Assembly: GCA_000063525.1 (NCBI GenBank)
Contig: CT978603.1
Coordinates: 863,105 to 927,104 of the forward strand
DNA: 64,000 bases
Reading direction: 5' to 3'
DNA from: Synechococcus sp. RCC307
Lineage (GTDB): Bacteria > Cyanobacteriota > Cyanobacteriia > PCC-6307 > Cyanobiaceae
The notes beneath the pieces are model-generated. The model did no database searches, was not told where the DNA came from, and saw only the letters and a list, made by a program, of their open reading frames with translations. Position numbers and translations under genes: made by a program. Shown piece after piece: positions 45,225-54,507 of the stretch (its first letter is position 1; every line of letters begins with the position of its first letter).

Positions 45225-46334
45225 CTAGAGCCCGAGCCCCACGGTTTGTCCCGATTGATGACTGCTCACGCAGGCATCCATGACCTGCTGGCTGGCGAGC
45301 CCCTCCAGGAGCCCCGGCACCATCGGGCGCTGTTGGCGAACGGCATCAGCCCACCAGCCGATCAGGCGGCTCACAGGAGCAATACGGCCGTCTTCCCAGC
45401 TGCGAGCAAAGCTCAAGCTTGGATCGGGAGGCAGGGGCGCCAACCCAGCGCCACCTTTGGATCCCTGCAGGGAAAAGCCATGGACGTAGTCGCTCTGATT
45501 GCTGGACCCCAGCACCAGCGTTCCCTCTGAGCCGTAGAGCTCCATCCAGCAGCCGCGCCCTTGGCGGGCTGTGGAGGCGAGGGCGAGCTGGGCTGAGAGC
45601 TGTTGACGCGCTCCTGGCCACTGGGGTTCGAGTTGCAGTTGGGCAAATGCCGTGTCGGCTGCGTCCACCTGCCCGAGCCCGGATCCATCAGCTTTGGGCC
45701 TTTCGCTGATCGCCACCGAGAGCTGAGCTTGCACTTGGCGGACGGGGCCCACCAGCCACTGCATCATGTCGAAGGCATGGCTTCCCAAGGCGCCCAAGAC
45801 CCCTCCTCCGAGGGCCTGCTGGGAATACCAATTCCAGGGGCGCTGCGGGTTGGCCCGGCTGCCCATCAACCAATCAAAACGAAGCAGCCAGGGGTCGCCG
45901 ATCCAGCCCTGGTGAAGCAGGGCGGCCAGCTGTTGAAACGCTGGAACGGCCCGGTATTCGAAATTCACCGCGCAAATCAGCCCGCGTTCAAGCGCCAGCT
46001 GTTCGAGCTGCTGGGCTTCTGAGGCATTGAGGGCCACAGGTTTTTCCAGCAGGAGATGCTTGCCGGCCAACAGCGCCTGTTTGGCGAGTTCAAACCGAGC
46101 AGCTGGTGGGGTGGCAATCACCACAGCTTCCACCGCAGGGTCGCCAAGAACTTGCTCAAAGTTGCTGCTGCCGGGCAGCTCGGCGGCGCGGCTGGCTTGC
46201 TCGACCCGGTCTTGGCGTGGATGCCATAACGCCACGGGCACGGCTTGGGGGCAGGCCCGCAGCGCTGGTATGTGCACCTTCTCGCCAAAGCCCAGACCAG
46301 CAAGGGCAACTCCAAGGGGGCGTGGAGCGCTCAT
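45225..46334 (-). CDS. Gfo/Idh/MocA-family NAD(P)-dependent oxidoreductase
   Basis: A 369-residue protein from the ATG at 46334. The N-terminal Rossmann domain starts GVALAGLGFGEKVHIPAL; the family lysine motif is LLEKPVALNASEA (near residue 95), and GALGSHAFDMMQWLVG (near 180) holds the second active-site His region. Members oxidise or reduce sugars, inositols or biliverdin; the substrate is not evident. Its start overlaps the stop of the upstream secreted-protein gene by one base (TGATG). Confidence 0.85.
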   Translation of the reverse strand: MSAPRPLGVALAGLGFGEKVHIPALRACPQAVPVALWHPRQDRVEQASRAAELPGSSNFEQVLGDPAVEAVVIATPPAARFELAKQALLAGKHLLLEKPVALNASEAQQLEQLALERGLICAVNFEYRAVPAFQQLAALLHQGWIGDPWLLRFDWLMGSRANPQRPWNWYSQQALGGGVLGALGSHAFDMMQWLVGPVRQVQAQLSVAISERPKADGSGLGQVDAADTAFAQLQLEPQWPGARQQLSAQLALASTARQGRGCWMELYGSEGTLVLGSSNQSDYVHGFSLQGSKGGAGLAPLPPDPSLSFARSWEDGRIAPVSRLIGWWADAVRQQRPMVPGLLEGLASQQVMDACVSSHQSGQTVGLGL

Positions 46335-46723
46335 CAAGCCAAACCCTCCAGCTGAGCTTCTTGGCAAACCTGCTCCATCACGCTGGAGATCAAGGCGTCT
46401 TCGGAGGCAATCTCCCAATCGGCCTGCAGCTTGGGCAGGCCATTGACTTGCAGATCACGAAAGCGCTGGCTGCCGCACTCAATCGCCATCACATACAACT
46501 GGCCGGATGGATTGGGTTTGTCATCGCTGGCCGCTGGCGTGAACCGGCTGAGCACGGTGAGCTCACCGCGGCGGTTGAGCCTGAGGCTGCCTTTGTCCCA
46601 CCACTGTTGGCCTTCCTCAGTGGCCGGCACTTCGATCCACTCCACTGGTCCGGCCCAGGCCGCTGGCCCGGGTACCAGGAGCAGGATCAACAGCAGCAGC
46701 CACGACAGCAGCCGGGAGCTCAT
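46334..46723 (-). CDS. Secreted protein of unknown function
   Basis: A 129-residue protein with a clear signal peptide ([20 protein letters not shown], residues 5-24, AxA site). The mature part ([37 protein letters not shown], given here by position 27-63 with key WW pair) looks like a small beta-rich domain with two Cys. Its start overlaps the accD stop by four bases and its end overlaps the oxidoreductase start by one, so the three genes are one unit. Confidence 0.72.
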   Translation of the reverse strand: MSSRLLSWLLLLILLLVPGPAAWAGPVEWIEVPATEEGQQWWDKGSLRLNRRGELTVLSRFTPAASDDKPNPSGQLYVMAIECGSQRFRDLQVNGLPKLQADWEIASEDALISSVMEQVCQEAQLEGLA

Positions 46724-47595
46724 GCCGAGACAGCTGCTGGTTGTTGGTGCATTTGCAGCAAGCTCGCCAGTCGGCTGCGCAGCTGGGTGCGCGGAATGAT
46801 GGCGTCAACAAACCCGTGGTCTTGGAGGTATTCGGCGGTTTGGAAGTTGTCGGGCAGTTTTTCGCGCAGAGTTTGCTCAATCACGCGGCGCCCGGCGAAG
46901 CCAATCAAGGCTTTGGGCTCGGCCAAGATCAGATCGCCCAACATGGCGAAGCTGGCGGTCACACCACCGGTGGTGGGGTGGGTAAGCAGCGGGATGTAGA
47001 GCAGTTTTCTAGACCGGTGCCGCTCCAGCGCGCCGGAGATCTTGGCCATCTGCATCAAGCTCAACATGCCCTCCTGCATGCGGGCACCACCGCTGGCGCA
47101 CACCACAAGCACAGGCAGCTGTTGCTCGGTGGCCGTTTCGATTAAGCGGGTGATCTTCTCGCCCACCACCGAGCCCATGCTTCCGCCCATGAAGCGGAAA
47201 TCCATCACCGCCAATGCAATGCCTTGGCCTTCAATGGTTCCGGTGCCGCAGACCACGGCATCACGCAGACCCGTTTGGCGTTGGCTATCGCGCAGACGAT
47301 CGGCGTAGGCGCGGCGGTCTTTAAAGGCGAGCGGATCGGTGGGGCTGAGTTCACCATCGACGGGAATGAAGCTGCCGGGATCCAGCAAAATCCGCAGCCG
47401 CTCTTCGCTGTGAATCCGGTGGTGATAACCGCAAGACGCGCAGACACTGGCATTGGCAATGAGGTCTTTGCGGTACACAACCTCGCCACATTCCGGGCAT
47501 TTGCTCCACAGGCCATCACCCTCATCGGGCTCCGGCGTTGGGCGCAACGCGGGAGCCGTCTTGCGGCGATCAGCAAACCAGTCGAGCAGCGACAA
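46720..47595 (-). CDS. accD: Acetyl-CoA carboxylase carboxyltransferase subunit beta
   Basis: A 291-residue subunit that, with AccA, transfers the carboxyl group from biotin to acetyl-CoA in fatty-acid synthesis. The N-terminal zinc ribbon has C33, C36, C52 and C55 (CPEC...CASC). The crotonase-like core has GMGSVVGEK-type [12 protein letters not shown] near residue 145 and [20 protein letters not shown] near 170. Length is normal. It lies 24 bases downstream of nothing coding on its strand except the prepilin peptidase end. Confidence 0.96.
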   Translation of the reverse strand: MSLLDWFADRRKTAPALRPTPEPDEGDGLWSKCPECGEVVYRKDLIANASVCASCGYHHRIHSEERLRILLDPGSFIPVDGELSPTDPLAFKDRRAYADRLRDSQRQTGLRDAVVCGTGTIEGQGIALAVMDFRFMGGSMGSVVGEKITRLIETATEQQLPVLVVCASGGARMQEGMLSLMQMAKISGALERHRSRKLLYIPLLTHPTTGGVTASFAMLGDLILAEPKALIGFAGRRVIEQTLREKLPDNFQTAEYLQDHGFVDAIIPRTQLRSRLASLLQMHQQPAAVSA

Positions 47596-47619
47596 ACGAC
47601 AATCCTCTGATGGGGCCCA

Positions 47620-48426
47620 TTAAAAGCCCATGGGCCCCGGGTTGATCAAGAGGGCCCAAAGGGCGTCACAGGCCAACCAGCTCAGCAGCCCGCCAACGGC
47701 CAAAAAGGGCCCAAATGGAAAGGGTTGCTTGGGACCTAACAAGCCGCTGAGCCGGCCAGCCAAGCCAAAGGCGGCGCCCAAAACCACTGCAACAGCGCAG
47801 GCCACGGCCAGTCCTTGCAAGCCGAGCCAAGCCCCCAGCAGGGCCGCCAGCTTGGCGTCACCCAAACCCAGCGCCGGGGCCCCCAGCAGTTTTTCGCCCA
47901 GGCCGCTGATGCCTTCAAAAATCAGCAGTCCGGTGGCGGCCGCCACCGAATGCCACAGCAACAGTTCAGTTCCGAGGCCAAGCCACCAGCCCGCTAGCGC
48001 TGAGAGAGCTAGGCCGCTGATCACACCCCAACGGCACAGCGGTTCAGGCAGGCGCATGGTGCGCAGATCGATCAGGGCCAGCGGCAGCAACAAACTCAGC
48101 AGCAGGCCCCCTGCCAACAGGTTGGGGAATGGGTCTAAGGGGCCGAAGCGTCCAACCCCCGGCTGGGCGAGCAGCACCCAGAGCCCACCGCTGAGCAGCT
48201 CAATTAAGGGGTATTGAACGCTGATCGGGCCATGGCAGAACTGGCACTGGCCGCGCAGCAGAACCCAGCTGAGCACTGGGATGTTGTTGGTCCAGGGCAG
48301 GTCATGGCCGCAGCGCGGGCAGTGGCTGCCGGGCCACACCACGGATTCACCGCGCGGCAGGCGCCACACCACAACGTTCAGAAAGCTGCCGATGCAGAGC
48401 CCCAGCAGCAGGGCGAGCAGCATCAT
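47620..48426 (-). CDS. pilD: Prepilin peptidase / N-methyltransferase
   Basis: A 268-residue polytopic enzyme that cuts and N-methylates type IV prepilins at the plasma membrane. The cytosolic zinc-binding loop has two CxxC pairs (C36/C39 HCPRCGHDLPW and C61/C64 QCQFCHGP). The aspartyl-protease residues are in LIDLRTMRLPE (near 125) and the GxGD motif GLGDAKLAAL (near 190). Pili serve DNA uptake or attachment. The start overlaps the stop of the upstream small gene by four bases. Confidence 0.93.
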   Translation of the reverse strand: MMLLALLLGLCIGSFLNVVVWRLPRGESVVWPGSHCPRCGHDLPWTNNIPVLSWVLLRGQCQFCHGPISVQYPLIELLSGGLWVLLAQPGVGRFGPLDPFPNLLAGGLLLSLLLPLALIDLRTMRLPEPLCRWGVISGLALSALAGWWLGLGTELLLWHSVAAATGLLIFEGISGLGEKLLGAPALGLGDAKLAALLGAWLGLQGLAVACAVAVVLGAAFGLAGRLSGLLGPKQPFPFGPFLAVGGLLSWLACDALWALLINPGPMGF

Positions 48427-48707
48427 CGCCGTTGGCGCAGCCGGCCATGGGTGCGGCGGCGCAACAAGTCGAGCTCTAGAAACTGCTCCTCAGGGAGCAA
48501 AACGGGTGGCTCAAATATCACCCGGCCACTGAAGTTTCGGGTTTCAATCACAACCCCGAGCGGCTCTACGCGAGCGCCATAACGCTCCAAATGAGCCAGA
48601 TAAAGCTGACGGCCAACACTCAGCAATCGCGACAGTTGATCCGGTGACCATCGCGCTGGACCCGGATCGATCGACGCCTGGGCGCCGCGTATTGCGAATG
48701 AGGGCAT
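48423..48707 (-). CDS. Small protein coupled to pilD
   Basis: A 94-residue soluble protein from the ATG at 48707 (a GTG two codons upstream is possible). It contains WSPDQLSRLLSVGRQLYLAHLERYGAR (positions about 20-46), a beta pair (GVVIETRNFSGRVIFEPPVLL) and a basic C-terminus (LLRRRTHGRLRQRR). No family recognised. The ATGA overlap suggests it is translated with pilD. Confidence 0.6.
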   Translation of the reverse strand: MPSFAIRGAQASIDPGPARWSPDQLSRLLSVGRQLYLAHLERYGARVEPLGVVIETRNFSGRVIFEPPVLLPEEQFLELDLLRRRTHGRLRQRR

Positions 48708-48744
48708 GCTCACGCCCTCAAATTAGCTGCAACGCAGCAAATGT

Positions 48745-49647
48745 TCAGGCCTGGGCGCGCTTTTCCTCGATCATGCGGTGAATGATCGGGGTCAAGATCA
48801 GCTCCATGGCGAAGCCCATCTTGCCGCCGTTCACCACGATGCTGGTGGGGCTCGACATGAAGGAGTCGTGGATCATGTTGAGCAGGTAGCTGAAATCAAT
48901 GCCCCACTTCTCGCGAGCTCCCTTGCGGAAGTGGATGATCACGAAGCTCTCATCGGGAGTCGGGATGTTCCGGCAGATGAAGGGGTTGGAGGTGTCCACC
49001 GTGGGCACCCGTTGGAAGTTGATGTCAGTGCGGCTGAACTGCGGGCAGATGTGGTTGATGTAATCCGGCATGCGGCGCAGGATTGTGTCCACGATCGCTT
49101 CAGCGGAATAACCGCGCTCGGCGTTGTCGCGGTGGATCTTTTGAATCCACTCGAGGTTGGTGATGGGCACCACGCCCACTAACAAATCCGCCAGGGAGGC
49201 CACGTCGTAGGTGTCGCCCACCACGCCGCCGTGCAGGCCTTCGTAGAAGAGCAGATCCGTGCCGCTGGGGATGGGCTCCCAGGGGGTGAATTGACCGGGG
49301 TCGAGGTTGGTGCCGAGGCGAGCGTTGTGCTCGGAAGCCTCTTCTGGGCTGTGCAGGTAGTAGCGCTTTTCGCCTCCGCCAGATTTGCCGTAGGTGCGGA
49401 ACAGCTCTTCGAGCTTGTCGAAGAGGTTGGCTTCGGGGCCGAAGTGGGAGAAGTTCTCGCCAGCAGCCAGGGCATTGGCCATGGCCTCCTTCATCGGCAT
49501 CCGCTCGTAGCGGTGATAGCTGTCGCCCTCCACCACAGCAGGGGTGATGCCCTCGCGAGCAAAGATGTGCTCAAACGCCCGCTTCACAGTGCTGGTGCCA
49601 GCTCCGGAGGAACCGGTGACGGCAACGATCGGGTGGAGGCTGGACAT
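48745..49647 (-). CDS. prk: Phosphoribulokinase, class I (proteobacterial) type
   Basis: A 300-residue kinase that makes ribulose 1,5-bisphosphate in the Calvin cycle. The P-loop is VAVTGSSGAGTSTVKRAF (residues 8-25), with EGDSYHRYERMPM following, and LLFYEGLHGGVVGDTYD near 135. The length and the GSSGAGTSTV loop are those of the octameric class I enzymes of proteobacteria, not the roughly 330-residue plant and beta-cyanobacterial class II enzyme. There is no Cys in the N-terminal 100 residues, so thioredoxin/CP12-type disulfide control through the usual pair is absent. Confidence 0.94.
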   Translation of the reverse strand: MSSLHPIVAVTGSSGAGTSTVKRAFEHIFAREGITPAVVEGDSYHRYERMPMKEAMANALAAGENFSHFGPEANLFDKLEELFRTYGKSGGGEKRYYLHSPEEASEHNARLGTNLDPGQFTPWEPIPSGTDLLFYEGLHGGVVGDTYDVASLADLLVGVVPITNLEWIQKIHRDNAERGYSAEAIVDTILRRMPDYINHICPQFSRTDINFQRVPTVDTSNPFICRNIPTPDESFVIIHFRKGAREKWGIDFSYLLNMIHDSFMSSPTSIVVNGGKMGFAMELILTPIIHRMIEEKRAQA

Positions 49648-49697
49648 CAACTACGGCACGTGCTCGGGGGAGTTTGCCATGAAGCCCCCCCGTTGGT

Positions 49698-50777
49698 TCA
49701 GCCCAGGGCTTTGAGCAAGGCCTCACCCATGGCTTGACAGCCCACGGCGGTGCAGCCCTCGGCCATCAAATCGCCGGTGCGCAGCCCCTGGGCCAGCACT
49801 GTGTCAACGGCTTTTTCAAGGCTGGCGGCAGCGGCTTCTTGCTTCAAGCCAATGCGCAGCATCATCGCCGCTGACAACACCATGGCCAGCGGGTTGGCCT
49901 TGTCCTGGCCAGCGATGTCAGGGGCGGAGCCATGCACCGGCTCAAACAGCCCAGGCCCATCACTGCCCAGCGAGGCCGAGGGCAACATGCCGATCGAGCC
50001 GGTGAGCATGGCGGCTTCATCGCTGAGGATGTCACCAAACAAGTTGCCAGTGAGCAGCACATCGAACTGCCGCGGGGCCCGCACCAATTGCATCGCGGCG
50101 TTGTCCACATACATGTGGCTCACCTCCACGCCGCTGTAATCGCTGGCCATGGCATCCACCCGCTCACGCCAGAGCTGGCTGACATCGAGCACATTGGCTT
50201 TATCAACCGAGCACAGCCGTCCGCTGCGCTGGACAGCCAGGTCAAACCCAACCCGGGCGATGCGATCGATTTCGCTGCTGCTGTAGGTCATGGTGTTGAA
50301 GCCGCGTTCCTCGCCGCTGTCGGTGGTGACGCGGCCCTTGGGCTGGCCGAAATAGATGCCTCCGGTGAGCTCCCGCACCACCATCAGATCGACGCCGCTG
50401 ATCACCTCTTCGCGCAGGGTGCTGGCGCCGATCAACGCCGGCACGATCTTGACGGGACGCAAATTCGCGAAGAGCTCCATGCCCGCGCGCAGGGCCAAGA
50501 GGCCCGATTCCGGCCGTTTGGCGCGCGGAAGCTTGTCGTATTGGGGACCACCGATGGCGGCCAACAGCACGGCATCGGCCCCGCGGCAGGCCGACAGGGT
50601 GCTGGCCGGTAGCGGTTCACCGGTGGCATCAATGGCCGCACCTCCCACCGGTTGTGGGTCAAAGCTGAGGCTGAAGTTGTGCTGTTGGGCGACCACCTCG
50701 AGCAACCGACGGGCCACGGCCGTGATCTCCGGGCCGATGCCATCACCGGCCAGCAGAGTGATGCGATAGCTGCTCAT
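49698..50777 (-). CDS. leuB: 3-isopropylmalate dehydrogenase
   Basis: A 359-residue decarboxylating dehydrogenase of leucine synthesis. The start ATG is at 50777. It has the N-terminal [13 protein letters not shown], the substrate Arg motif [16 protein letters not shown] (near 95), YGQPKGR-like IYFGQPKGR, and the C-terminal NAD site [17 protein letters not shown] (near 285). Complete and of normal length. It lies between lpxD and prk on the same strand. Confidence 0.95.
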   Translation of the reverse strand: MSSYRITLLAGDGIGPEITAVARRLLEVVAQQHNFSLSFDPQPVGGAAIDATGEPLPASTLSACRGADAVLLAAIGGPQYDKLPRAKRPESGLLALRAGMELFANLRPVKIVPALIGASTLREEVISGVDLMVVRELTGGIYFGQPKGRVTTDSGEERGFNTMTYSSSEIDRIARVGFDLAVQRSGRLCSVDKANVLDVSQLWRERVDAMASDYSGVEVSHMYVDNAAMQLVRAPRQFDVLLTGNLFGDILSDEAAMLTGSIGMLPSASLGSDGPGLFEPVHGSAPDIAGQDKANPLAMVLSAAMMLRIGLKQEAAAASLEKAVDTVLAQGLRTGDLMAEGCTAVGCQAMGEALLKALG

Positions 50778-50804
50778 CAACGCCTGAACGTCCAGGCGCT
50801 GAAC

Positions 50805-51848
50805 CTACTGTCCGGCTTTCTCCTCGCTCAGGCGCCGCACGGTGCGGGCCATTTCCGGCAGCTTGTTGAAGGCGGCTGAGCAGCGCAGCCAGAGGCGGTT
50901 GGGGATGGCGGGGTAGCCGCTCACCACTTCACCGGCAGCGATTTCCCCATGGATCCCTGACTTGCTGGAGGCGATGGCGCGATCGCCCACGACAGCCCGA
51001 TTGGCCACACCGACTTGGCCGGCCAGGATGACGCCATTGCCGAGGCGGGCTCCGCCGGCAATTCCCACCTGCGAGGCCAACGCACAGCCCTTGCCGGTCA
51101 CCACGCCGTGCCCCACCTGCACCAGGTTGTCAATTTTGGTGCCGGCTCCGATGCGGGTTTCACCCACCGATGGTCGGTCGATAGTGCTGCCGCAGCCCAC
51201 CTCCACCAGATCTTCCAGCACCACTTGGCCGGTTTGGGGCATCTTGCGCCAGCCGCTGGCGGTGGGCACAAAGCCAAAGCCCTCCGATCCCACCACGGCA
51301 TTGGAATTCACCACACAGCCTTGGCCCAAACGGCTGCCCGGATGCAGCACGGCATTGGCGTGAATGGTGCAACCAGCTCCCAGCTGCACATCGGCGTAGA
51401 GCACAGCGCCCGGATGCAGGGTGCTGTCAGCTCCGATCACCACATCAGCTCCAACCACGACCCGCGGGCCAATGTGCACACCAGCGCCGATTTGAGCGCT
51501 GGGGTCCACCACGGCGGTGGGATGGATACCCGCCTCAGGCTTGGCTTCGGGATAGAGCTGCTCGAGGGCCTCGGCAAAGCCCAGCCGTGGGTCTTTGAGG
51601 GCCACCCAGGCAATCCCAAGCTGGGTGGCTTGCTGCTGAAGTTCGGCGTTACAGGGCAGCAGCAGCGCTGAAGCCCCTGTACAGCTCAGCGCTTTGCTGA
51701 GGGCATTGTCTTTTTCCAGAAAACTGAGCTGGCCCTTACCGGCTTGATCGAGAGCCGCTGCACCCTCGAGGTCCGGGTCTGAGGCGAGATGGATCTCCGC
51801 TCCGTCTGCACCGCTGAGGCTCTCCAGTAGGGCGCTGAAGCGGGGCAT
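50805..51848 (-). CDS. lpxD: UDP-3-O-acylglucosamine N-acyltransferase
   Basis: A 347-residue enzyme that adds the N-linked acyl chain in lipid A synthesis. The N-terminal uridine-binding domain (about 1-105) is followed by a left-handed beta-helix of hexapeptide repeats ([20 protein letters not shown] and many more, about 110-310) with the catalytic His region in [16 protein letters not shown]-terminal helix ends the protein. It shows that this organism makes a lipid A-type outer membrane. Confidence 0.94.
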   Translation of the reverse strand: MPRFSALLESLSGADGAEIHLASDPDLEGAAALDQAGKGQLSFLEKDNALSKALSCTGASALLLPCNAELQQQATQLGIAWVALKDPRLGFAEALEQLYPEAKPEAGIHPTAVVDPSAQIGAGVHIGPRVVVGADVVIGADSTLHPGAVLYADVQLGAGCTIHANAVLHPGSRLGQGCVVNSNAVVGSEGFGFVPTASGWRKMPQTGQVVLEDLVEVGCGSTIDRPSVGETRIGAGTKIDNLVQVGHGVVTGKGCALASQVGIAGGARLGNGVILAGQVGVANRAVVGDRAIASSKSGIHGEIAAGEVVSGYPAIPNRLWLRCSAAFNKLPEMARTVRRLSEEKAGQ

Positions 51849-51859
51849 GCCGGTGTGGT

Positions 51860-52930
51860 TTAAGGGGGCGGCGGGATCGTAGGCCGACTCAGGTGAGCTG
51901 TGATCACCAACTGATCGCGGTGGACCACCACGCCCTGCACCTGATCACTGCTGCAGCGGCTTAAGCCACGGGCCAATTCCTGGCCACTGCTGTTGCAGAT
52001 GCGAACGGGTTGTTGGGCCTCAAAGGAACCTTCGATGCTGCTCACCCCAACGGCCAACAGCGATCCACCCTGCTCGACGAGGGCCTTTTCAGCGCCGGCA
52101 TCAATCACCACGTCCGCTTCAGGCACCAGGGCATGGGCCAGCCAGCCTTTGCGATCTGGAATCGGTTCGGAACTGGGTAAAAAGCGGGTGCCATGGTCAC
52201 CACCACCGAGCAACTCACGCACCACAGCTGGGTTGCGTCCATTGCCGAGGCGAACCTGGATGCCGCTGGCGGTGGCGATGCGGGCTGCCGCCAACTTGGT
52301 GGTCATCCCACCGGTTCCCCAGCGGCCACCATCACCGGCGGCGGAGTCGAGGGCATTGAGTTCATCGAGGTCGCGCACCTCCCGAATCGGCCGAGCGTTG
52401 GCGTTGGCTTTGGGATCAGCCGAATACAGCCGATCGACATCGGTGAGCAACAGCAACTCATTGGCGCCAATGGCGACGGCAACCAGAGCAGAGAGGGTGT
52501 CGTTGTCGCCAAAACGGAGCTCTTCGGTGGCGAGGGTGTCGTTCTCGTTGATGATCGGCAGCACATCCCAGTCCAGAAGCTGCAGAAGGGTGCGGCTCGC
52601 CTTGATGAACCGCCGCCGTGAGGCCAGATCACCACGGGTGAGCAGCACTTGGGCCACGGTTTGACCATGGGGCCGAAACACAGCGTCGTAGCGCGCCATC
52701 AGTTGGCCTTGGCCAATGGCTGCTGCCGCCTGCAGCTCCTCCACCAGTTGCGGCCGCTGCGCCAAGCCCAGTTCATTGCAGCCCAAACCAACAGCGCCAC
52801 TGGTGACCAGCACCAGGCGAGTGCCGCGCTGCCTCTCGGCGCTGAGGTTGGCGGCCAGCGCCTGCAGAAACTCATCACCAGCCCTCAGCAGGCTGGTGCC
52901 CACCTTGACCACCAGGGTGCGCTGCGTCAC
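51860..52930 (-). CDS. proB: Glutamate 5-kinase
   Basis: A 356-residue kinase, first step of proline synthesis. The amino-acid-kinase domain (1-260) has VKVGTSLL at residues 8-15, [15 protein letters not shown] near 43 and the [16 protein letters not shown] motif near 205. A PUA domain occupies the C-terminal 80 residues ([20 protein letters not shown]). It overlaps the yqeG gene by four bases (ATGA) and is 11 bases from lpxD. Confidence 0.95.
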   Translation of the reverse strand: MTQRTLVVKVGTSLLRAGDEFLQALAANLSAERQRGTRLVLVTSGAVGLGCNELGLAQRPQLVEELQAAAAIGQGQLMARYDAVFRPHGQTVAQVLLTRGDLASRRRFIKASRTLLQLLDWDVLPIINENDTLATEELRFGDNDTLSALVAVAIGANELLLLTDVDRLYSADPKANANARPIREVRDLDELNALDSAAGDGGRWGTGGMTTKLAAARIATASGIQVRLGNGRNPAVVRELLGGGDHGTRFLPSSEPIPDRKGWLAHALVPEADVVIDAGAEKALVEQGGSLLAVGVSSIEGSFEAQQPVRICNSSGQELARGLSRCSSDQVQGVVVHRDQLVITAHLSRPTIPPPP

Positions 52931-53454
52931 TGGGGCAGACCGCTATCCACGCGCGCTCCGCACCAGCGGGCGAGGGTGCGCTCTCCGCGTTGCAGCCGGT
53001 CGTTGTGTGAAGCACGGCCGCTGACACCAATGGGTTGCACCAGCACGGTGAACAGTCCCAATCGGTTGCCGGCCAGAACATCGGTGAACACCCGATCGCC
53101 GATCAGGGCCACTTGCTGCGCCGGCAATTGCAACTGCTCCAACACCTGCCTCAGGGGGCCGCGCCGCGGCTTGCCGGCACCAGCGGTGTAAGGCAACTCA
53201 AAGCTGTTGGCAACGGCTTCGATGCGCCGGCGGCTGGGGTTGTTGCTGAAGAGATGCAAACGGAACTGTTGACGCGCGTCGTGGACCCAACGCACCACCC
53301 GTTCGGGCAGCACCTGGCTGTGGCGGGGAAGCAGGGTGCAATCCACATCGAGCACCAAGGATTCAATGCCGCGATCGCTGAACACCTCCAGCGGCAGATC
53401 GCAGAGTGTGCCTTGGGGCGCCCAGCTTGGTTCCAGCAGCCGCTTGAGGTTCAA
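52927..53454 (-). CDS. YqeG-family HAD phosphatase
   Basis: A 175-residue HAD subfamily IIIA phosphatase. Motif I is LVLDVDCTLLPRHSQ (about 33-47; the usual DxDxT is DVDCT), motif II HLFSNNPSRR (near 72) and the acidic motif IGDRVFTDVLAGNRLG (near 118). The related plant/cyanobacterial enzymes include phosphatidylglycerophosphate phosphatase (PgpP/PTPMT-like candidates), so a lipid role is possible. It is coupled to proB and to the DUF3727 gene by four-base overlaps. Confidence 0.85.
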   Translation of the reverse strand: MNLKRLLEPSWAPQGTLCDLPLEVFSDRGIESLVLDVDCTLLPRHSQVLPERVVRWVHDARQQFRLHLFSNNPSRRRIEAVANSFELPYTAGAGKPRRGPLRQVLEQLQLPAQQVALIGDRVFTDVLAGNRLGLFTVLVQPIGVSGRASHNDRLQRGERTLARWCGARVDSGLPQ

Positions 53455-54005
53455 TCCTGGCTCTCCCGCTCCTCCAGTTCGGCCTCGATTCGGGGTTGGA
53501 TCCGCTCAAATTCATCGCCCTGCACCAGCTGGGCATGGCCGTTCTCCATCCGAGCCACCACAAAGAAGGGGTCCAAGGGGATGTAGAGGCCGTATTCCTG
53601 TTCAGCAACCAGAAAGCTCACCAGCAGCTCATAGGTTTCGGCGTCGTCATCGTCGTCATCGTCGGCGTCCACGTCGAGTTCTTCGGGGTCGGGCTCATCC
53701 AGCTCACCGGCCACGGTCAAGGTCACGGCCGAGCGCACCAAGCTGAGCTCATGCTCTTGCAGCACCACCTCGGCGGTGGAGAGCACCGGTTCACTGGCAC
53801 TGGCGGGCTCGATCAGCTCTGGCTCGTCGTCATCGGAGAGACGAAACAGGCAGACAGGGGTGTCCACCGGGGTGAGCAAGGCGTAGTCGTTGCCGTCGAG
53901 GGGGATGAGTTGCTCGAGAAAGCAGAGCAGTTCTTGGCCTTGCCCGTCTTTGACATGGACCGTAGGCACATCACCACTGCCACTGATCGGGGGTTGCTCG
54001 CTCAT
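53451..54005 (-). CDS. DUF3727-family acidic protein
   Basis: A 184-residue, very acidic protein from the ATG at 54005. A beta-rich N-terminal part (VHVKDGQGQELLCFLEQLIPLDGNDYALLTPVD, positions about 14-46) is followed by a poly-Asp linker (residues about 112-125) and a second part (YELLVSFLVAEQEYGLYIPLDPFFVVARM, positions 128-156). DUF3727 occurs in cyanobacteria and plastids next to ruvX/yqeG genes; function unknown. Confidence 0.82.
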   Translation of the reverse strand: MSEQPPISGSGDVPTVHVKDGQGQELLCFLEQLIPLDGNDYALLTPVDTPVCLFRLSDDDEPELIEPASASEPVLSTAEVVLQEHELSLVRSAVTLTVAGELDEPDPEELDVDADDDDDDDAETYELLVSFLVAEQEYGLYIPLDPFFVVARMENGHAQLVQGDEFERIQPRIEAELEERESQD

Positions 54006-54051
54006 CGCCGCTTGGGATCCGCCTCCAGCTTCCCTTACCGCATACGGGCTG

Positions 54052-54507
54052 TCAGTGGTTAGGGCCCGAGGCGGGGACAGGTTCCGGTCCGTCCTGCAGC
54101 CACTGCTGAAGCAACAGGGCAGCAGCGGCACTGTCGAGTCGCCCGGTGCGATCCCCATGCAGGCCGTGCTGTTCGGCGGCCGCCCAGCTGCTGGAGTGCT
54201 CATTCACCCAGGCCACAGGCAAGCTCAAGCTTTGGGCGAGTCGTTCGCCATAGCGCCGGCAATGCTCGGCTTGGGGCGTGAAGGCCCCGTCGGGGTCCAA
54301 GGGCAGGCCGACCACCAGCGCCAAGCAGCGGCGCTGCTCCACCAGGGGTTTGAGCTGCTCCAGGTCCTGGTGGAAGCGGCCTCGCTGCAGGGCCGGTAGC
54401 GGCGTCACGCTTAGTCCGAGCGGATCGCAACCGGCCAGGCCAATGCGGCGCCGGCCCACATCGAGCGCCAAAACTGAGCGGGCTTGCGGCGGCTGCTTCA
54501 GCGCCAA
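54052..54507 (-). CDS. ruvX: Putative pre-16S rRNA nuclease / Holliday junction resolvase (YqgF/RuvX)
   Basis: A 151-residue RNase H-fold protein. VLALDVGRRRIGLAGCDPLG (about 11-30) holds the first catalytic Asp, LALVVGLPLDPDG the second strand, VAWVNEHSSSWAA the Glu, and RLDSAAAALLLQQWL the final Asp. It probably processes the 5' end of 16S rRNA. The chosen start is a TTG at 54507 inside the end of the upstream gene; no ATG or GTG is well placed, and the longer open frame upstream is antisense-like, so the start is uncertain. Confidence 0.85.
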   Translation of the reverse strand: MALKQPPQARSVLALDVGRRRIGLAGCDPLGLSVTPLPALQRGRFHQDLEQLKPLVEQRRCLALVVGLPLDPDGAFTPQAEHCRRYGERLAQSLSLPVAWVNEHSSSWAAAEQHGLHGDRTGRLDSAAAALLLQQWLQDGPEPVPASGPNH

